DNA of 64,000 nt from Diplosphaera chodatii (GCA_032358165.1 JAALGY010000011.1:372001-436000), one strand, 5' to 3'; positions 47,244 to 58,908 are shown, counted from the stretch's first letter. Notes: generated from the letters alone by a model not told the origin. A program made the numbers and translations.

Positions 47244-48009
47244 ATGGTGCGATCCAAGCGAGCAAAGCCAGCAATTGTGGCAGAACCGAGCTCGGCGCAA
47301 CAGTCCGCAGGCATCCAGCAGCTGAGCGATGACCTGCTGGGCCGCGTGCTGCTGCTCATCCCGCAAGGACAACGGTGAACGTCTTCGACCATCACCTCTG
47401 GCTATGCCGGTGACCACTGCACTCCATCGATCAACTTCCAGCCTGATGCGCTCCCATTCAGTTTTCAAGTCCTGCGGTGTTTGCAACAGGCTCAGGTCTG
47501 CGGAGGTGTGCAAGGCATGGAACAGGCTGCTGTGGCGCGCCGACATGTGGGCGGTCATGGAGTGCCCGTTCAAGCAGCTGGCAAGCCGCGTGAGCTCACC
47601 GCATGGCAGCAGCGTCGGCGTGGATGCCCTGCACTGGATCACAACTCGCTGCCGCGCCACGAAAGTGCTGCGGATTGAGGTTGGGCCGACGCACAGCTAT
47701 CAAACCTGTACGCTGCTGCAGATGTGCACAGGGTTACATGCGTGTCCAGATACTCAGCCGTCTGGGGTTCTCAGGGTTCTCATGGTTGCAGGGGACGGGT
47801 CTGCAGCACACCGATTCGATTGATGGCGAGCTCCAGAAGCTGCTCTTGGCTTTTGCAGCGGCGCCTGCGCTGGCTGAGCTGTCGGTGGCGTTCCCTGACC
47901 ATGCAACCATGTCCTGCGAAAGCCTGGTGGGCGCAGATGTTGTCTACTCTGTCTTCATGTTCTCACCAGTGCCGGCGCTCTAAAGCGCTTGCATGAGGCC
48001 ATGCAAGTT

Positions 48010-48012
48010 GTA
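48010..48012. other. 3-bp target-site duplication GTA, left copy
   Basis: GTA directly precedes the CACTA terminus and recurs at 49288-49290 after the right terminus. Three-base duplications are the rule for CACTA elements. Confidence 0.75.
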
Positions 48013-49287
48013 CACTACTGGATTTGACCCCCTCGTCCGTGCACGGAATCACCGCGGAACACCCCCATTTTGACTGCGTTCCGTGCCGCCAGGCTGCCAT
48101 GCACGATGATGGTTCCTCGGACGTTCCGTGCTGCGCCCCCACTGGAGTTGCTACGTTCAGCGGCCGTTCAGTGGGGTTCCGCGTCGTTCCGCACTGACGT
48201 TTCCGTTCCCCCGGAACGCAACAGTCTTGCAAGCGTTCCGCTTCACACGGAACTGCGGGCGGAACGGCAGCGCTGCCACGAGGAACGTTGGCAAGGAACG
48301 CACGGTGCATGTGCATACTACGGTGCATACTACGGTGCATGTGCAGCCCGTCACGCGGCCCATTTTGCGGCGCTTTGCCGGTGGTCCATGCACATGATCG
48401 TTGGTGGACAATGCCAGTCGTTGAGAGCCAAGGAAGCCATGTGCAGGACTTTGAATCTGGCTGTTACGGTTGCATTGTCACGCTGCATGGGTGCAGTGCC
48501 GCGCACGGCCCGTTGCGGCGCCCAAGCACTTCACAATGCACAGACATAGCACAGGCTAGAGTGTGCAGCAGGCCGATGCAGCCCTGCCAAATCTGGGGGC
48601 AGAGTATGCGCAATGTTGTCAGCTGCAACCGCCAACCGTTAACGGTATGTCCGGGTCAAACAGACATAGCCGCAGGCAGCGCTGCTTGCATCAGCCTACC
48701 GCTTAGGCAACACAAAGATGTAAGCCGATGCAAGCAGCGTTGCCTGCGGCTATGTCTGTTTGGCCGGGGCAGTTGGGCGACCTGTGACAACGCGGCGCCC
48801 TACGCACGCACATGGTGCTCGCCTACACCGAGAGCGCTTGCATTACAGTTCGAGAAGGTCGCTGCCGGTGACTGACTAGCCTTGCTCGCGCTGCAACGCG
48901 CTCTGTGTTCAGCAGATCAGCACGCGATGTGCTGAGCTTCAAATCGCTAAGTGCTCAACAGGCAGGTTTGTAAGTGATAGGCAATAGCTGCAGTGGCAGA
49001 GCCTTTCAATGCGTGGCAAAGGCACGCGGAACGCTCCTGCACAGGACCGTTCCGCGTGCGAGGACTGCAAGGAACGCTCCTGCGTAGGAGTGTTCCGTGT
49101 TTCCCACCAGCGTTCCGCGACAGTTCCGTATGCATGACCAGTTCCGCACGGAACTCACCACTTCAACACGGAATGACCACGGAAGGCTCGTTCCGCATGC
49201 TTGCGTTCCGCCCATGCGGAATGCAGTGCGGAACGCTAACTGACTGCCACGGAACGACCGCGGACGAGGGGGTCAAATCCAGTAGTG
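48013..49287. mobile_element. Non-autonomous CACTA (EnSpm-type) element, 1.28 kb
   Basis: The ends are perfect 27-bp inverted repeats beginning CACTACTGGATTTGACCCCC. The first five bases, CACTA, are the hallmark of the superfamily, and a 3-bp GTA duplication flanks the element. Subterminal regions (about 48035-48300 and 49020-49260) are packed with GTTCCG/CGGAAC motifs in both orientations, as expected for transposase-binding subterminal repeats. No transposase frame is present. It lies in intron 3 of U11, within the inverted segment. Confidence 0.88.
48657..48762. repeat. Long hairpin inside the CACTA element
   Basis: 36-bp arms starting CAAACAGACATAGCCGCAGG at 48657-48692 and reversed at 48727-48762 differ at one position. 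The 34-bp loop extends the pairing imperfectly. Confidence 0.85.
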
Positions 49288-49290
49288 GTA
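49288..49290. other. 3-bp target-site duplication GTA, right copy
   Basis: This follows the terminus CCAGTAGTG and matches 48010-48012. Confidence 0.75.
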
Positions 49291-49930
49291 TCGTGACAGG
49301 GAGTGGATGTAATCGGCATCCTCTGATGCAGTACCACGTTAAGCTGCTGGGTGGCCTCACGAAGCTGGAGATACAGGGAATTAGGAGCCTGCCAGTAACC
49401 AATGCCCGGAATGGCATGTTCTCAGCGCTGCCACGGTTACAGGTGCAGCAGGCTTGCCTTGAGAGTCTTGGGACGACTTGAGGCCGAAAACTTCCTGTTT
49501 CAAAGTCCCAATTGCGGCTCTGTTGGTGCTCACGTGCCAAATGTCGGTCACCACCGCCTGTTTTGCTGTCTTCGATGCCAGGCATGCAAGCTGGACATAA
49601 GTGCTAACTCGGAGGGACCCAAACAAGTTGGCGTACCAACAGCGCTGTATGGCTGCTCACAGCTGACGAGTCTTGTGATTTACGATCGAGATGGCAGCCA
49701 TTGCATGGACTGGGGTGAGTCATCCTCCATCCTCTCGGACATGCAGAAGAGTCTGCTGAAGTGTCTACAGATGACAGGCAGGTCTCGGCCATGATGGCAT
49801 TACTCAGAGAGGCATGCAACTTGCATGCAGGTGGGCTGTCGCAAGGCATCACAGCATTGCAGAGACTGGCACACCTGCGCCTGCAGAATGTTCTGTCAGA
49901 ACCGCTGACGTGCGCAGCCTCAACACTTTC

Positions 49931-51420
49931 AAGCTTGTCAGTGCTGACACAAAGCACGTCAGCGGCTGAGACAAAACATTCTGCAAGCGCAGCTGCTTCA
50001 GTCGCTGCAATGCTGTGATGCCCTCTGACATCCCACCTGCATCACAGGGGCGTGACATTCTGATGAGCTGTGTCATGGCCAACACCTGCCTCTCTTGTGT
50101 AGATGTAGGCTCCGTGTGGCGCAGCAATTGCAAAATTCGTTTGCATATCCGACACACTGGAGGAACACTCACCCCATTTCATAACATGATTGCCGTGATG
50201 GTCGTATATTACCAGGCTCGTCAGCTGTGTGCAGCTGTACAGCGCTGTTGGCATGTCAGCACCTCGTATATGCCCATGATACTCCATGTCTGAGTTCATG
50301 TCCAGCCGGCAGGCCTGGCAACAGAGACAGTATAAGCGGTGGCAACACGCGGCAGTGAACATGAAGTGTGCTCCATGTAACATCTGAAGCATGGAGCCTT
50401 TAGGCCCCAATGCGTCCAGGGTTGTCACAGCAACCGTGCTGTACCTGCAGCCTTGGCAGCGCTGAGAATATGCCATTGTAGACGTTGCTTGTGTTCGGCG
50501 GGCTGATGCCCGTTAGATCCAGTTTCGTGAGGCCACTCAGCAGCTTGACATGATACTGCACGATAGAATGTCAATGTGCATTTACTTTGACGGATATATC
50601 ATGAATCTACTACGGCCTCATGCAAGCACTTTGTAGGATCGGCAAGAGAGCAGGCAGCAGCCGCACCCACCAGGCTATCGCAGGACATGTTTGCGTCGTC
50701 GGGTAGCCATATCGACAGTTCCGCAAGCGCAGGCGCCGCTGCAAAGACCACGAGCAGCTTCTGGAGCGCGCCATTGTACGTGTCGTGCTGCAGCGAGGGC
50801 GCCTGCAGCATAGAACCTTGTGAACCCTGTCCGAGCCGGCCACACACGCATCCTGTGCAGGTCTGCAGCAGGGCACAACCTTGACAATCCGTGCGTTTGC
50901 CCAACCTCAATCCGCAGCACTTTTGTGGCGCGGCAGCGAGGCACGAGCCACTGTATGGCACCCACGCCAACGCTGTTGCCATGCTCTGAGCGGTCCGCCA
51001 CGTCCGTGAGTGGGCAGTCAATGACCTCCCACATGTCGGGGCGCCGCAGCAGCCGATCCCATGCCTTGCACACCTCCGCACACCTGAGCCTGTGGCAACC
51101 ATCGCACTGCTGCCGACGTGGGTGGACCATGCGGGTGGACCACCAGGGTGCAGGGATTTCAAGGTGCGGTGCTCATTGTGGCTGGGAGTGGTAAAAGCAC
51201 GTGGCTATCAGCAAGGCGCCGCAGCAGAGTGCGCGACCATGCAACAACACCTTTCGCCTTGCGGGATCAGCAGCAGCAGAAGGCGCAGCAGGTCGCTGCT
51301 CAGATCCTGAATGCTGGCAGACATTTGCGCTGGGCTCGGTCCTGCTCGAGCTGCTGTCTTTGCATGCTTGGAGCGCCCCGCTTCAGGTTTGTCTTTCAGG
51401 GCTTGAGCATCGGACGCCAT
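49931..51420 (-). pseudogene. F-box/LRR unit U12, 5' half-gene right of the second junction
   Basis: The minus-strand start at 51420 gives MASDAQALKDKPEAGRSKHA and the F-box core IQDLSSDLLRLLLLLIPQGE (51420-51251). Exon 2 is 51089-50906 (RLRCAEVCKAWDRLLRRPDM). Exon 3 reads LQKLLVVFAAAPALAELSIW, exon 4 HVKLLSGLTKLDLTGI, exon 5 MPTALYSCTQLTSLVIYDHH, and the 5' half of exon 6 GMSEGITALQRLKQLRLQNV ending at SALTSL. The frame is open to AAGCTT at 49931-49936. The matching 3' half is U10. The leader and F-box are the most diverged of the array, and with U11 they form a subgroup (shared LPRLQ, KVLRIE, CDSL/CESL). Confidence 0.8.
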
Positions 51421-52150
51421 GATTACATGTAGGCAGACGCCTTGTGTCTGCGGTGCGGCGCAAAAGATCAAGTCACAGTTGCAGTGCTTGGTATGACAGC
51501 CAGCCTGCCTGCACGCAGATCAGGCCTTTAACAAGCACGTGTGCTACCTGTTGGGGATCACGAATCACAATTGCACAATAGATACTGGCTGCACCTTCTG
51601 CGCAGGGGATACTAAGTTCAACTTAGTATCCCCTGTTCTGCGCCTGCTCAGATGTGGCACGTGCTTGGCTGGACAAGTTCATGGCATGTCGCCATCCGAA
51701 GGGGCAGATGCGTGGTGCACTTGTGTGTGGCAGCACACTGAGGACTCCAGAAGTTGAATGCAGCTGGATCAGCGGACCAGCGCAAAAGCAACTGGCTGTC
51801 TGCAGGCAGTGCAGATTAGAATTGCCTGGGAACTTCGATCGAACCTCTGCTGATATTTGCCGTGACACCTCATCTTGAGCACGACTTCTTGTGAGGTATC
51901 GATGGTGACGAGGCTGGCCGTCAGCTGCTGATACGGCCCATCTACTTGGGGACCAGCCTCAGCCACTGGCGCACCGCAGCTGCACGGTTCTGGTGTCGAA
52001 CCGCCTGCAGCAGCCGTGATGACGCAGCCGGTACAAGCAGAGCCTGGCCTGCTGACGTCTCGGTGAGCTGTTCGCCTGCATGTTGCTTCGGACGACAAGC
52101 ATGCAGGGTGGTCCGTGCAGCGGCATTACCCGCACAATGAGGTGCCAGAC
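51421..52150. other. Spacer between the F-box array and ADA2
   Basis: This separates the divergent starts of U12 and the ADA2 gene, so it should hold both promoters. It contains a perfect 33-bp hairpin at 51603-51635. No exon was recognised. Confidence 0.45.
51603..51635. repeat. Perfect 33-bp hairpin, 1-nt loop
   Basis: CAGGGGATACTAAGTT, one C, then the exact reverse complement of the first 16 bases. It is AT-richer than its surroundings and sits between two divergent genes. Confidence 0.9.
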
Positions 52151-55100
52151 ATGCCATCAAAGGCAGCAGTCAGTCGCTACGTCTGTCGGACATGCAGTCT
52201 GAAGCGGCGGCGCGTGGCGCAGGACAGCCTGCTGCCGCGCAGTGATGGCGCCAAGCGGTAAGAAAGCTGCAAAGTGAGAAGCCGTTGAAAGCAGAAACTA
52301 GTGTGGTGTGGTGGTGATCAGCAACTATGGCAGCTGTGCACTGTCACGACTTGATGCAATTGGATGAGCATAAAAGTATAGTCGTTGCTGTTGTCACTGA
52401 CAAAGTTTGAGGTTGCTCTGTCGCCTGCAGGGCGCTGTACCACTGCAACTACTGCCAGCGGGACATCAGCGCGGGCGTGCGCATCAAGTGCGCCGTGTGC
52501 CGCGACTTCGACCTGTGCCTCGGCTGCTTCGCCGCAGGTGTGCCACCATGCCCCGCGGCTTCACAGCAGGGTGGAGACCCTTGCAGCACAACACACTTGC
52601 CAGCTTGAGGCCACACCGCAGCATGCTGCAGCAGTCTGCAGCACTCCAGGGATTCTGACTTTCATTTAGCAACACTTTGCCCGGCGAGTGCAGGGGCGGA
52701 GGTGACGCCGCACAAGGCGCACCATGCCTACCGGGTGGTCGAGGAGATGTCCTTCCCGCTCAACCACCCCGACTGGGGGGTGAGTCCTTATCTCACGCCA
52801 AACCATCCTCCTTGCAACATCCACTGTGAAGGACACGCTTCTGCATATGCTGCTGTACACTCGACCGAGCCAGCCAGAAGCAGGCGAGAGTACACACATA
52901 CGCGCATGCAGGCAGCGAGCACGCCTGCTGTGCAGCGCCAGCCAGCCGGCCACCCTTGCCTCTCAACGCAGGCCGACGAGGAGCTGCTGCTGCTGGAGGC
53001 GCTGGACATGTACGGCCTGGGCAACTGGGGCGCGGTGGGGGAGCACGTGAACCGGGGGGCCGCGGAGTGCGCGGCGCACTACGAGCGCATCTACCTGCAG
53101 TCGCCGGTCTTCCCGGAGCCCACGCCGGCGCCCGAAATGGCCGGGGTGAGCGCCATCTGCCCGAAAATACTGCTCACACACAGCATTCAGCCTCCAAACG
53201 CTCAGATGTCTAGTGCAGCTCACCCTGATCCGGCTCAGCATGCAGGGCTTTTTTTCCTGGTGATGTATGACACTCCTGCTGCAGATTGACCCGGCAGCCT
53301 GGATCCGGGAGAGGCAGCGCGTGCGGCAGGAACCTGACCAGCAGCAGCCAGCAGCTGCCACACACCCGAAAGCAGACACAGGCGCAGCTAATACCGACGG
53401 CACAGCTGTTCAGGCCGGGGCTGCGGCAATGCCGCAGCAGAGCTCAGCCGTCGCAGTGCAGGACGGCGATGCTGGGCCAGCAGCAGGCAGTTCACCATCA
53501 CAGGGTGGGGCAAACGGCGTCAGTGCTGTCAAGGTGGAGCCGCCTGCACAGCCAAAGGCGGAGCCAGATGCACCCACGAACACAGCAGACGCGGCCATGG
53601 CAGCTGCTGAAGTCGTCTCAGCTCCCAGCAGGCCTGGTGGGAGTGGGAGTGGCCTGGTTGTGGCAGCAGGCGGGGATGCAGGCGCCACCCAGCAGGAGGC
53701 AGTGAAGCAGGAGGACGACAGCAGACAGCGGGTGCGTGCAACGATAGAATTCACGACTGCGATGATGCAACCAAGTTGCTGCAAATCACAATCTGTGCCC
53801 AGCAACATGACATGAGCACATGCAGCGGCACTGTGTTGCCGCCGTCATCGGCCAAACTTCCGCCTTTGCACTGAGTATGACACCACCTGGTGTCTGAATT
53901 TGCAGCCTGGCAGCTCAAAGGACACCCGCGCTCCCGCGGACACAGCGCCGCACGGTGCCAACACGCCGGCGCAGGCGGCGGCGGTGCTCGCAAAGCTGGA
54001 GGGCGGCGGGGCGCCTGCAGGTGAGATATTCCCTTGCGTGCCACTACATCGAATCCAGTGTCATGGACCAAGCATGGGTAGGTCGTTCACTGTGGCTGTG
54101 CAGCCCACAAGCTGCGAGCACAGGTCTTCTGATGCTCCAGATGTTCCAGATCAAGTGCTCTCATATCTGGGTAGCAAGCAGCACAGGCCAGCAGGGCAGC
54201 CTGATGGCAGCAGCACCAGGCACATGTCATGTATACACTTGAAACTTCCAACAAAGTCTGCGCATCGCATCGTCCAGTCGACTGGCCTGCCCATGCGACA
54301 GAGGCTCCAGGGGGTACGGAACCTGACAGCGGGACCGCCGCACCTGCAAACGCAATGGCACAGCCAGATCCTGCTGCAGCAGCGGCAACGGCGGCGACAG
54401 GGGCGGCAGCACCAGATCAGAATGGAGCGCAGGCAGCAGCGCCGTGTAACACAGGGGCTCGCACAACCCCAGGTGATTCCTGAGACTGTTGTGCCGTCTG
54501 CCAAAACAAGATATCATGCCTTCACATGCACATGCACGTCAGTTGCTGGGCGTCTCAAATGTGACATGACCTTGCCACAGCAACATGCAGAAGGCAACAT
54601 TCCCTTGGGAGAACTGGATTCATCTGGCGCTGCAGTGACACCAGACGCCCGCGCATCCAAGCGCCGCCGTGTGGAAGCAGTGGAAGGTCCCGACGCCGCA
54701 GCCACGGACGCTCCTGGCGGCGCTTCTCCTCCCCGCACGCCCATCCCAGGTGCATAAGTGACCTCGTGTCATATCCTGACACCATCATCTACATGGCAGA
54801 AGTGCTGAAGACCCGGACCAGCCACCAGAAGTGGAGTTAATGGCATGCCGAGCGATCGCCTGGAGTCTGGGCTGCAGCTGCAATTGTACTGGGGCAGAGT
54901 CCCTCTTAGGACTCTGTGCAAACCTTGTTCCTTCGTCGTTGGCCTTGCATCACGCCGTTTCCCCTGCTGCAGGCGCCAAAACAGCAGGCTCGGCGGGCGC
55001 CAAAGCCAAGGCGAAGGAGGATGCAGGAGGCGTCGGCAGGAAGCAGGAAGGCGGGCGAAGGCCGGAAGGAGCGGCGGCGGGGGGTGCCAGCCCTAAGCCT

Positions 55101-58100
55101 GTTCATGCCGAGCTGGGCGGCCTGCGCATGGGCGGCGGTGGCGGCGGCAACAGCAGCAAAGGTCCGTGGTTGTCCACAACCCTCTCACTCTGTGTACAGG
55201 CTACCAGCTGAATGCAGTGACACTCTTCTGGCAGCCCCAGAACTGGTCGCATGGTTGCCGCGATTGAGCTGCCGATTCTGCCGCAGCCGAGTGGCTCTAT
55301 AGAAGCAGATAGACATAGACAGGTAAGCAAGCGCTCAGGCTTCTTGCGTGTGCGCGCACCACATTGATCAGTGGATGCTGCCAGTCGCCGCAGCTCGTCC
55401 AGCAAAGTGCAGTGCTTGTCATCTCGGCCCAGCTTGCATCTGAATCCAGTGGTTCATGGCGCCTGCTGGTACGGCAGGCTGGGCGGCTGACGGGACGCAG
55501 GGCGGCGGTGGCGCAACCGCCTCAGAGAGACAGGGCGCGCAGGGCGGCGGCATGGCCAAAGCCAAGGTGAGGCTGCTGCTCCTGATGGTCACAAGCGCCT
55601 CACTGTCCCCTCGAAGCCGAAAATCAGGGCTCAGCCCGCTGTGTGCAAGGTGTTGCCCAAGGTGGTTGCATTGTGTCAGAAGTGCATGTGTACCTTGCCA
55701 TGCCGTTAGCCCTGAGGGTTGCAACACTGTCGGCAGCTCGGGGCCAGCCACATGCTGACGCACCCACTCATATGGGACACAACAGGCCAGCGTGCTGCCA
55801 GACCTGACGGGCTTCCACGCCAAGCGCCTGGAGTTCGAGCCGGAGTACGACGCCGAGGCCGAGGCGCTGCTGGCGGACCTCGAGCTCAGGTCCGAGACCA
55901 GCAGATTTGGGTCTCGGAACCAGCAGTGGAGATGCAAGCTGCCGATGCGGCCTGGTGGCTTGGCCTGCCAGTACAGCTGTCTCCGAGACAGGCACATCCG
56001 TGTGAACTCTCACCCATGCTGGAGCAACTGGCAAGCGGACACTGTCCGTACACAGGGAGGCGGACACCGCGGCGGAGGTGGCGGCAAAGCTCACGCTGAT
56101 CGCCATCTACAACGAGCGCCTGACGGAGCGGCGGCGGCGGCGCGAGTTCATCCAGCACCACGGCCTCCTTGACGTCAAGCCCCAGCAGGTGCCATTACAA
56201 GAGGTGGTTTCAAATATCAACGGAGGGTTTGTGTAGAGGAGGCAGGACGTCCGTTCCATTCAGCACCATGGCCTCTTGGACAGTCGAGCCTCAGCACATG
56301 ACTTGGGGCTGTGCTCCTAACCTGCCAAGCAGAGTGTGAAACCTGCAACCGCTCAACATGCAACACATGCACACGACTGGCTCACAGTCATCAAGAGTGG
56401 CCTTGGCTCGAGACCACACGGCAGTCTGCTGCACAGCCTGCTGCAGCAGACTTGCTGTGCTGCCACCAGTGTCTAATGCCACCCTCAACAGAGTAGTGGC
56501 AGAATTAAGTACATTGGGATCAAACTAGTTGGGTGCACACTCTTCCCATAAACCATCAAGCCGAAGCAAGCATCCTGATACACTGCGTGTACATAATGCG
56601 TGTGCAATTGTGGCACAGCAGCGGGTGGTCGGCAGGGGGGAAAGCAGTGTATGTACCCATGCATCAGCCATATATCCTGCATCGTGAACCCTACCGCTGC
56701 TCGCACACAGGCGGCGGAGCGGCGGTGGACGGCGGTGGAGAAGGAGGTGCACGCGAAGGCCCGCGCCTTTGCCCGTTACATGGAGCCCGGAGCCCACAAC
56801 GCGCTGGCCGACGGCCTGGTGCTGGAGCAGCGCCTGCGCGGCCGCATCCACGTGAGTGGGTCGTCAGCCAAGACGCACAGGCTGCTGCTGAATTAACCTC
56901 CTGCGGGGTTGCATGCACATGAGCCCCAACTGCAGTGAACCTGCCCCGCAGTGCATGCGCCAGACCGCAGAGGTGAGGCCAGTGCTGCAGGTGCCGCTGA
57001 CGCAGCACCTGCAATCTGCATGCCCCTGCTGTCTGGCATCCTTGCCGTGCGGGAACGAAAGCGTGCTGTGGAGTCAAACGCGCCGCAGGGCGCAGCAGCC
57101 ACGAGTGTGTCTCCGTTGTGAACCCTTCCGTGATTGAATTGAATGTACATGCTTGAATGTACATGTTGCAAGTGTTGTTGCACTGCACTGCAGGAGCTTA
57201 AGGAGCTGCGGCTGGCGGGGGTGCGCACCTTTGCGGACGCCGAGCAGCACGAGGCGGAGCAGCGGCGGGGCGGCCAGGGTTTAGCCGCCGCCGCCCGCCC
57301 CGCCACCAGCGACCAGGTGCTGTTCAAAGTAGACCATCAACAGGTATCTTTTCAACGCTGTTCTGACATGCATGGAACACGAAGCGGGGAGCAGCTGGGC
57401 GGCCGGCACATGCTACTGGAGTCACGGGTATGGAGCCCGTGGCTCCTGCAGTGTGGCTCCGCCTGGCTGCTCCAGTAAACACCGCCATGAAATTGTGTGC
57501 AAGCCCACTTTGTCTTGCTGTCGCTGGCAGCATCGACGTGAGCTTACTGACCCCTGCTGCTGGGCGATGGGAATCCTAACCCCTAAACCCTTGCTGTCAT
57601 CTGCCGCAGCAGCTACGGCCGTGGGCGGCGCCGCCGCCAAATGCACAGCTGCCGGCGGGGGCGGCGTCGCTGGCGTTCGCGCCCCCCGGCGGCCCCCCTG
57701 CAGCGGACTCCCGCAGCCTGGCGGCCTCGCTGGCAGCGGGGCGGGGGCGCCGCGGCGTGCAGCTGGACATCACCAACCTGCCGGGGCTCGAGGCGCTCAC
57801 CGCCAAGGTGGGCCCTCCCTCAGATTCTCGCAGAATTCTTGATCCGCACCCTGCTGTCGATGTGATGTTAGATCCATCGCCTGCTGGCAGGAGGCAGTGC
57901 GGTTGTTAGCGTGGTGCTCAGATGAGGGAAGCAACAGTTGCAGCTGCGCTTTGAAGCCCTGCCGGAGACGCCAAGACGCCATGTGTGACAGTAGGTTTGT
58001 TGCAGTTCGCCGTGCAACACTCCCAACCATCACAGGCTACAGCCGCAGTATAGCACCCATGTCCAGAAAGCGCGCTCCGCACCTGATCACTCTCTGCTTC

Positions 58101-58908
58101 CAACTTCCAGGAGCGGGAGCTGGCGGCAGGGTCGCGGCTGCTGCCGCCGCAGGTGCTCAACATGACGGCGGGGCTGCTGCGGGAGGCCGGCCGCCGCGGC
58201 TACGTGTCCAAGGCCGAGGTGCGGGAGTGACCCTGCACAGCCGTCTGCATGTGGCTGCTATTCTTCAACATGGGAGGAGCTCTGGCCGTGTGTGCCTCTT
58301 ACGCGCAAGTTTTCAAGCGGCTCTGAGTCCGTGTACGCTGCAGTTCCTGGCATTATCTGAGAGTGGCTGAAGCACAACCTGCTGTGCATCGTCACAGCTG
58401 CGGAACTCTCCGGTGCTGTGATGTAGCCAACCAGTGTGCTGCAGCCAGCCAACCAGCCAGACGCACGACCTGCCCAGGAGGAGCAACCCCTCACATCGGA
58501 TCACAAAGAATGCATCTGCAGGCGCGGCCGTTCTTCCGGCTGGAGGGGGCGCGCACGCTGCGCCTGCTGGACGTGCTCGCGAACGCGGGGTGGCTGCAGA
58601 CCGCGCCGCCGCCGACGCCAGAGTCCCCGCCGGGTGGGTCCCGCCTGCTGCCTGCCTGGTCATGGCAGCGGTCCAGCAGGACTGGTGGCTGAATGAGTTA
58701 CACTGCCACCGCATCGGACCGCCTGGCGGAATGTGTTCCGCAGCATTGCGCGCAGTGCCAGAGCAAGATACGTGTGCACACGTCGTGGTCTATGCACTGC
58801 GCAGGTCCCGCCAGCCCTCCTGCAGACGGCGGCAACACCGCAGGCGCTCAGAAAACGGCGCCCGTGCTGGCGACGCCAGCAGGGGCCGCGATGATGCCCT
58901 CTACTTGA
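52151..58908 (+). CDS. ADA2: Transcriptional adaptor ADA2 (ZZ, SANT, SWIRM)
   Basis: Exons: 52151-52257, 52431-52537, 52694-52779, 52972-53145, 53285-53731, 53906-54020, 54302-54472, 54636-54749, 54973-55161, 55478-55566, 55786-55889, 56056-56188, 56711-56851, 57194-57316, 57610-57807, 58111-58218, 58522-58633 and 58805-58908. Phases agree and give 873 aa. Exon 14 could instead end at 57343, adding nine codons in frame. Residues about 36-85 form a ZZ zinc finger (YHCNYCQRDISAGVRIKCAV, then CRDFDLCLGCF) followed by VTPHKAHHAYRVVEEMSFPL. A SANT domain follows at about 100-145 (ADEEXLLLEALDMYGLGNWG with X=L). Exons 11-13 match the conserved ADA2 middle (FHAKRLEFEPEYDAEAEALL; IYNERLTERRRRREFIQHHG), and exons 15-17 match the C-terminal SWIRM (QLDITNLPG; LPPQVLNMTAGLL). 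ADA2 links GCN5 acetyltransferase to nucleosomes in SAGA-type complexes. Residues about 158-533 are a long Ala/Pro/Gln/Gly-rich disordered insert with a basic patch (ASKRRRV). Plant ADA2 proteins are roughly 480-560 aa, so this insert explains the extra size. Confidence 0.95.

Larger units (their letters stand above)
47244..49936 (+). pseudogene. F-box/LRR unit U11, 5' half-gene left of the second junction
   Basis: Plus-strand exons: 47244-47374 (MVRSKRAKPAIVAEPSSAQQ, then IQQLSDDLLGRVLLLIPQGQ), 47490-47679 (RSAEVCKAWNRLLWRADMW), 47792-47926 (LQKLLLAFAAAPALAELSVA), 49332-49442 (HVKLLGGLTKLEIQGI), 49582-49714 (VPTALYGCSQLTSLVIYDRD) and the 5' half of exon 6, 49831-49936 (GLSQGITALQRLAHLRLQNV). 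Phases agree. The frame is open up to AAGCTT at 49931-49936, where the sequence turns into the reverse complement of another copy. Intron 3 holds the CACTA element. As it stands the gene lacks exons 7-10; they are found as U9. Confidence 0.8.

Noticed and set aside
52151..52258. ADA2 first exon as part of an upstream gene
   Set aside because: Its phase-2 donor joins exactly to the ZZ exon, and the Cys-containing leader (YVCRTCSLKRRR) lies just before the zinc finger. No upstream exon was found.
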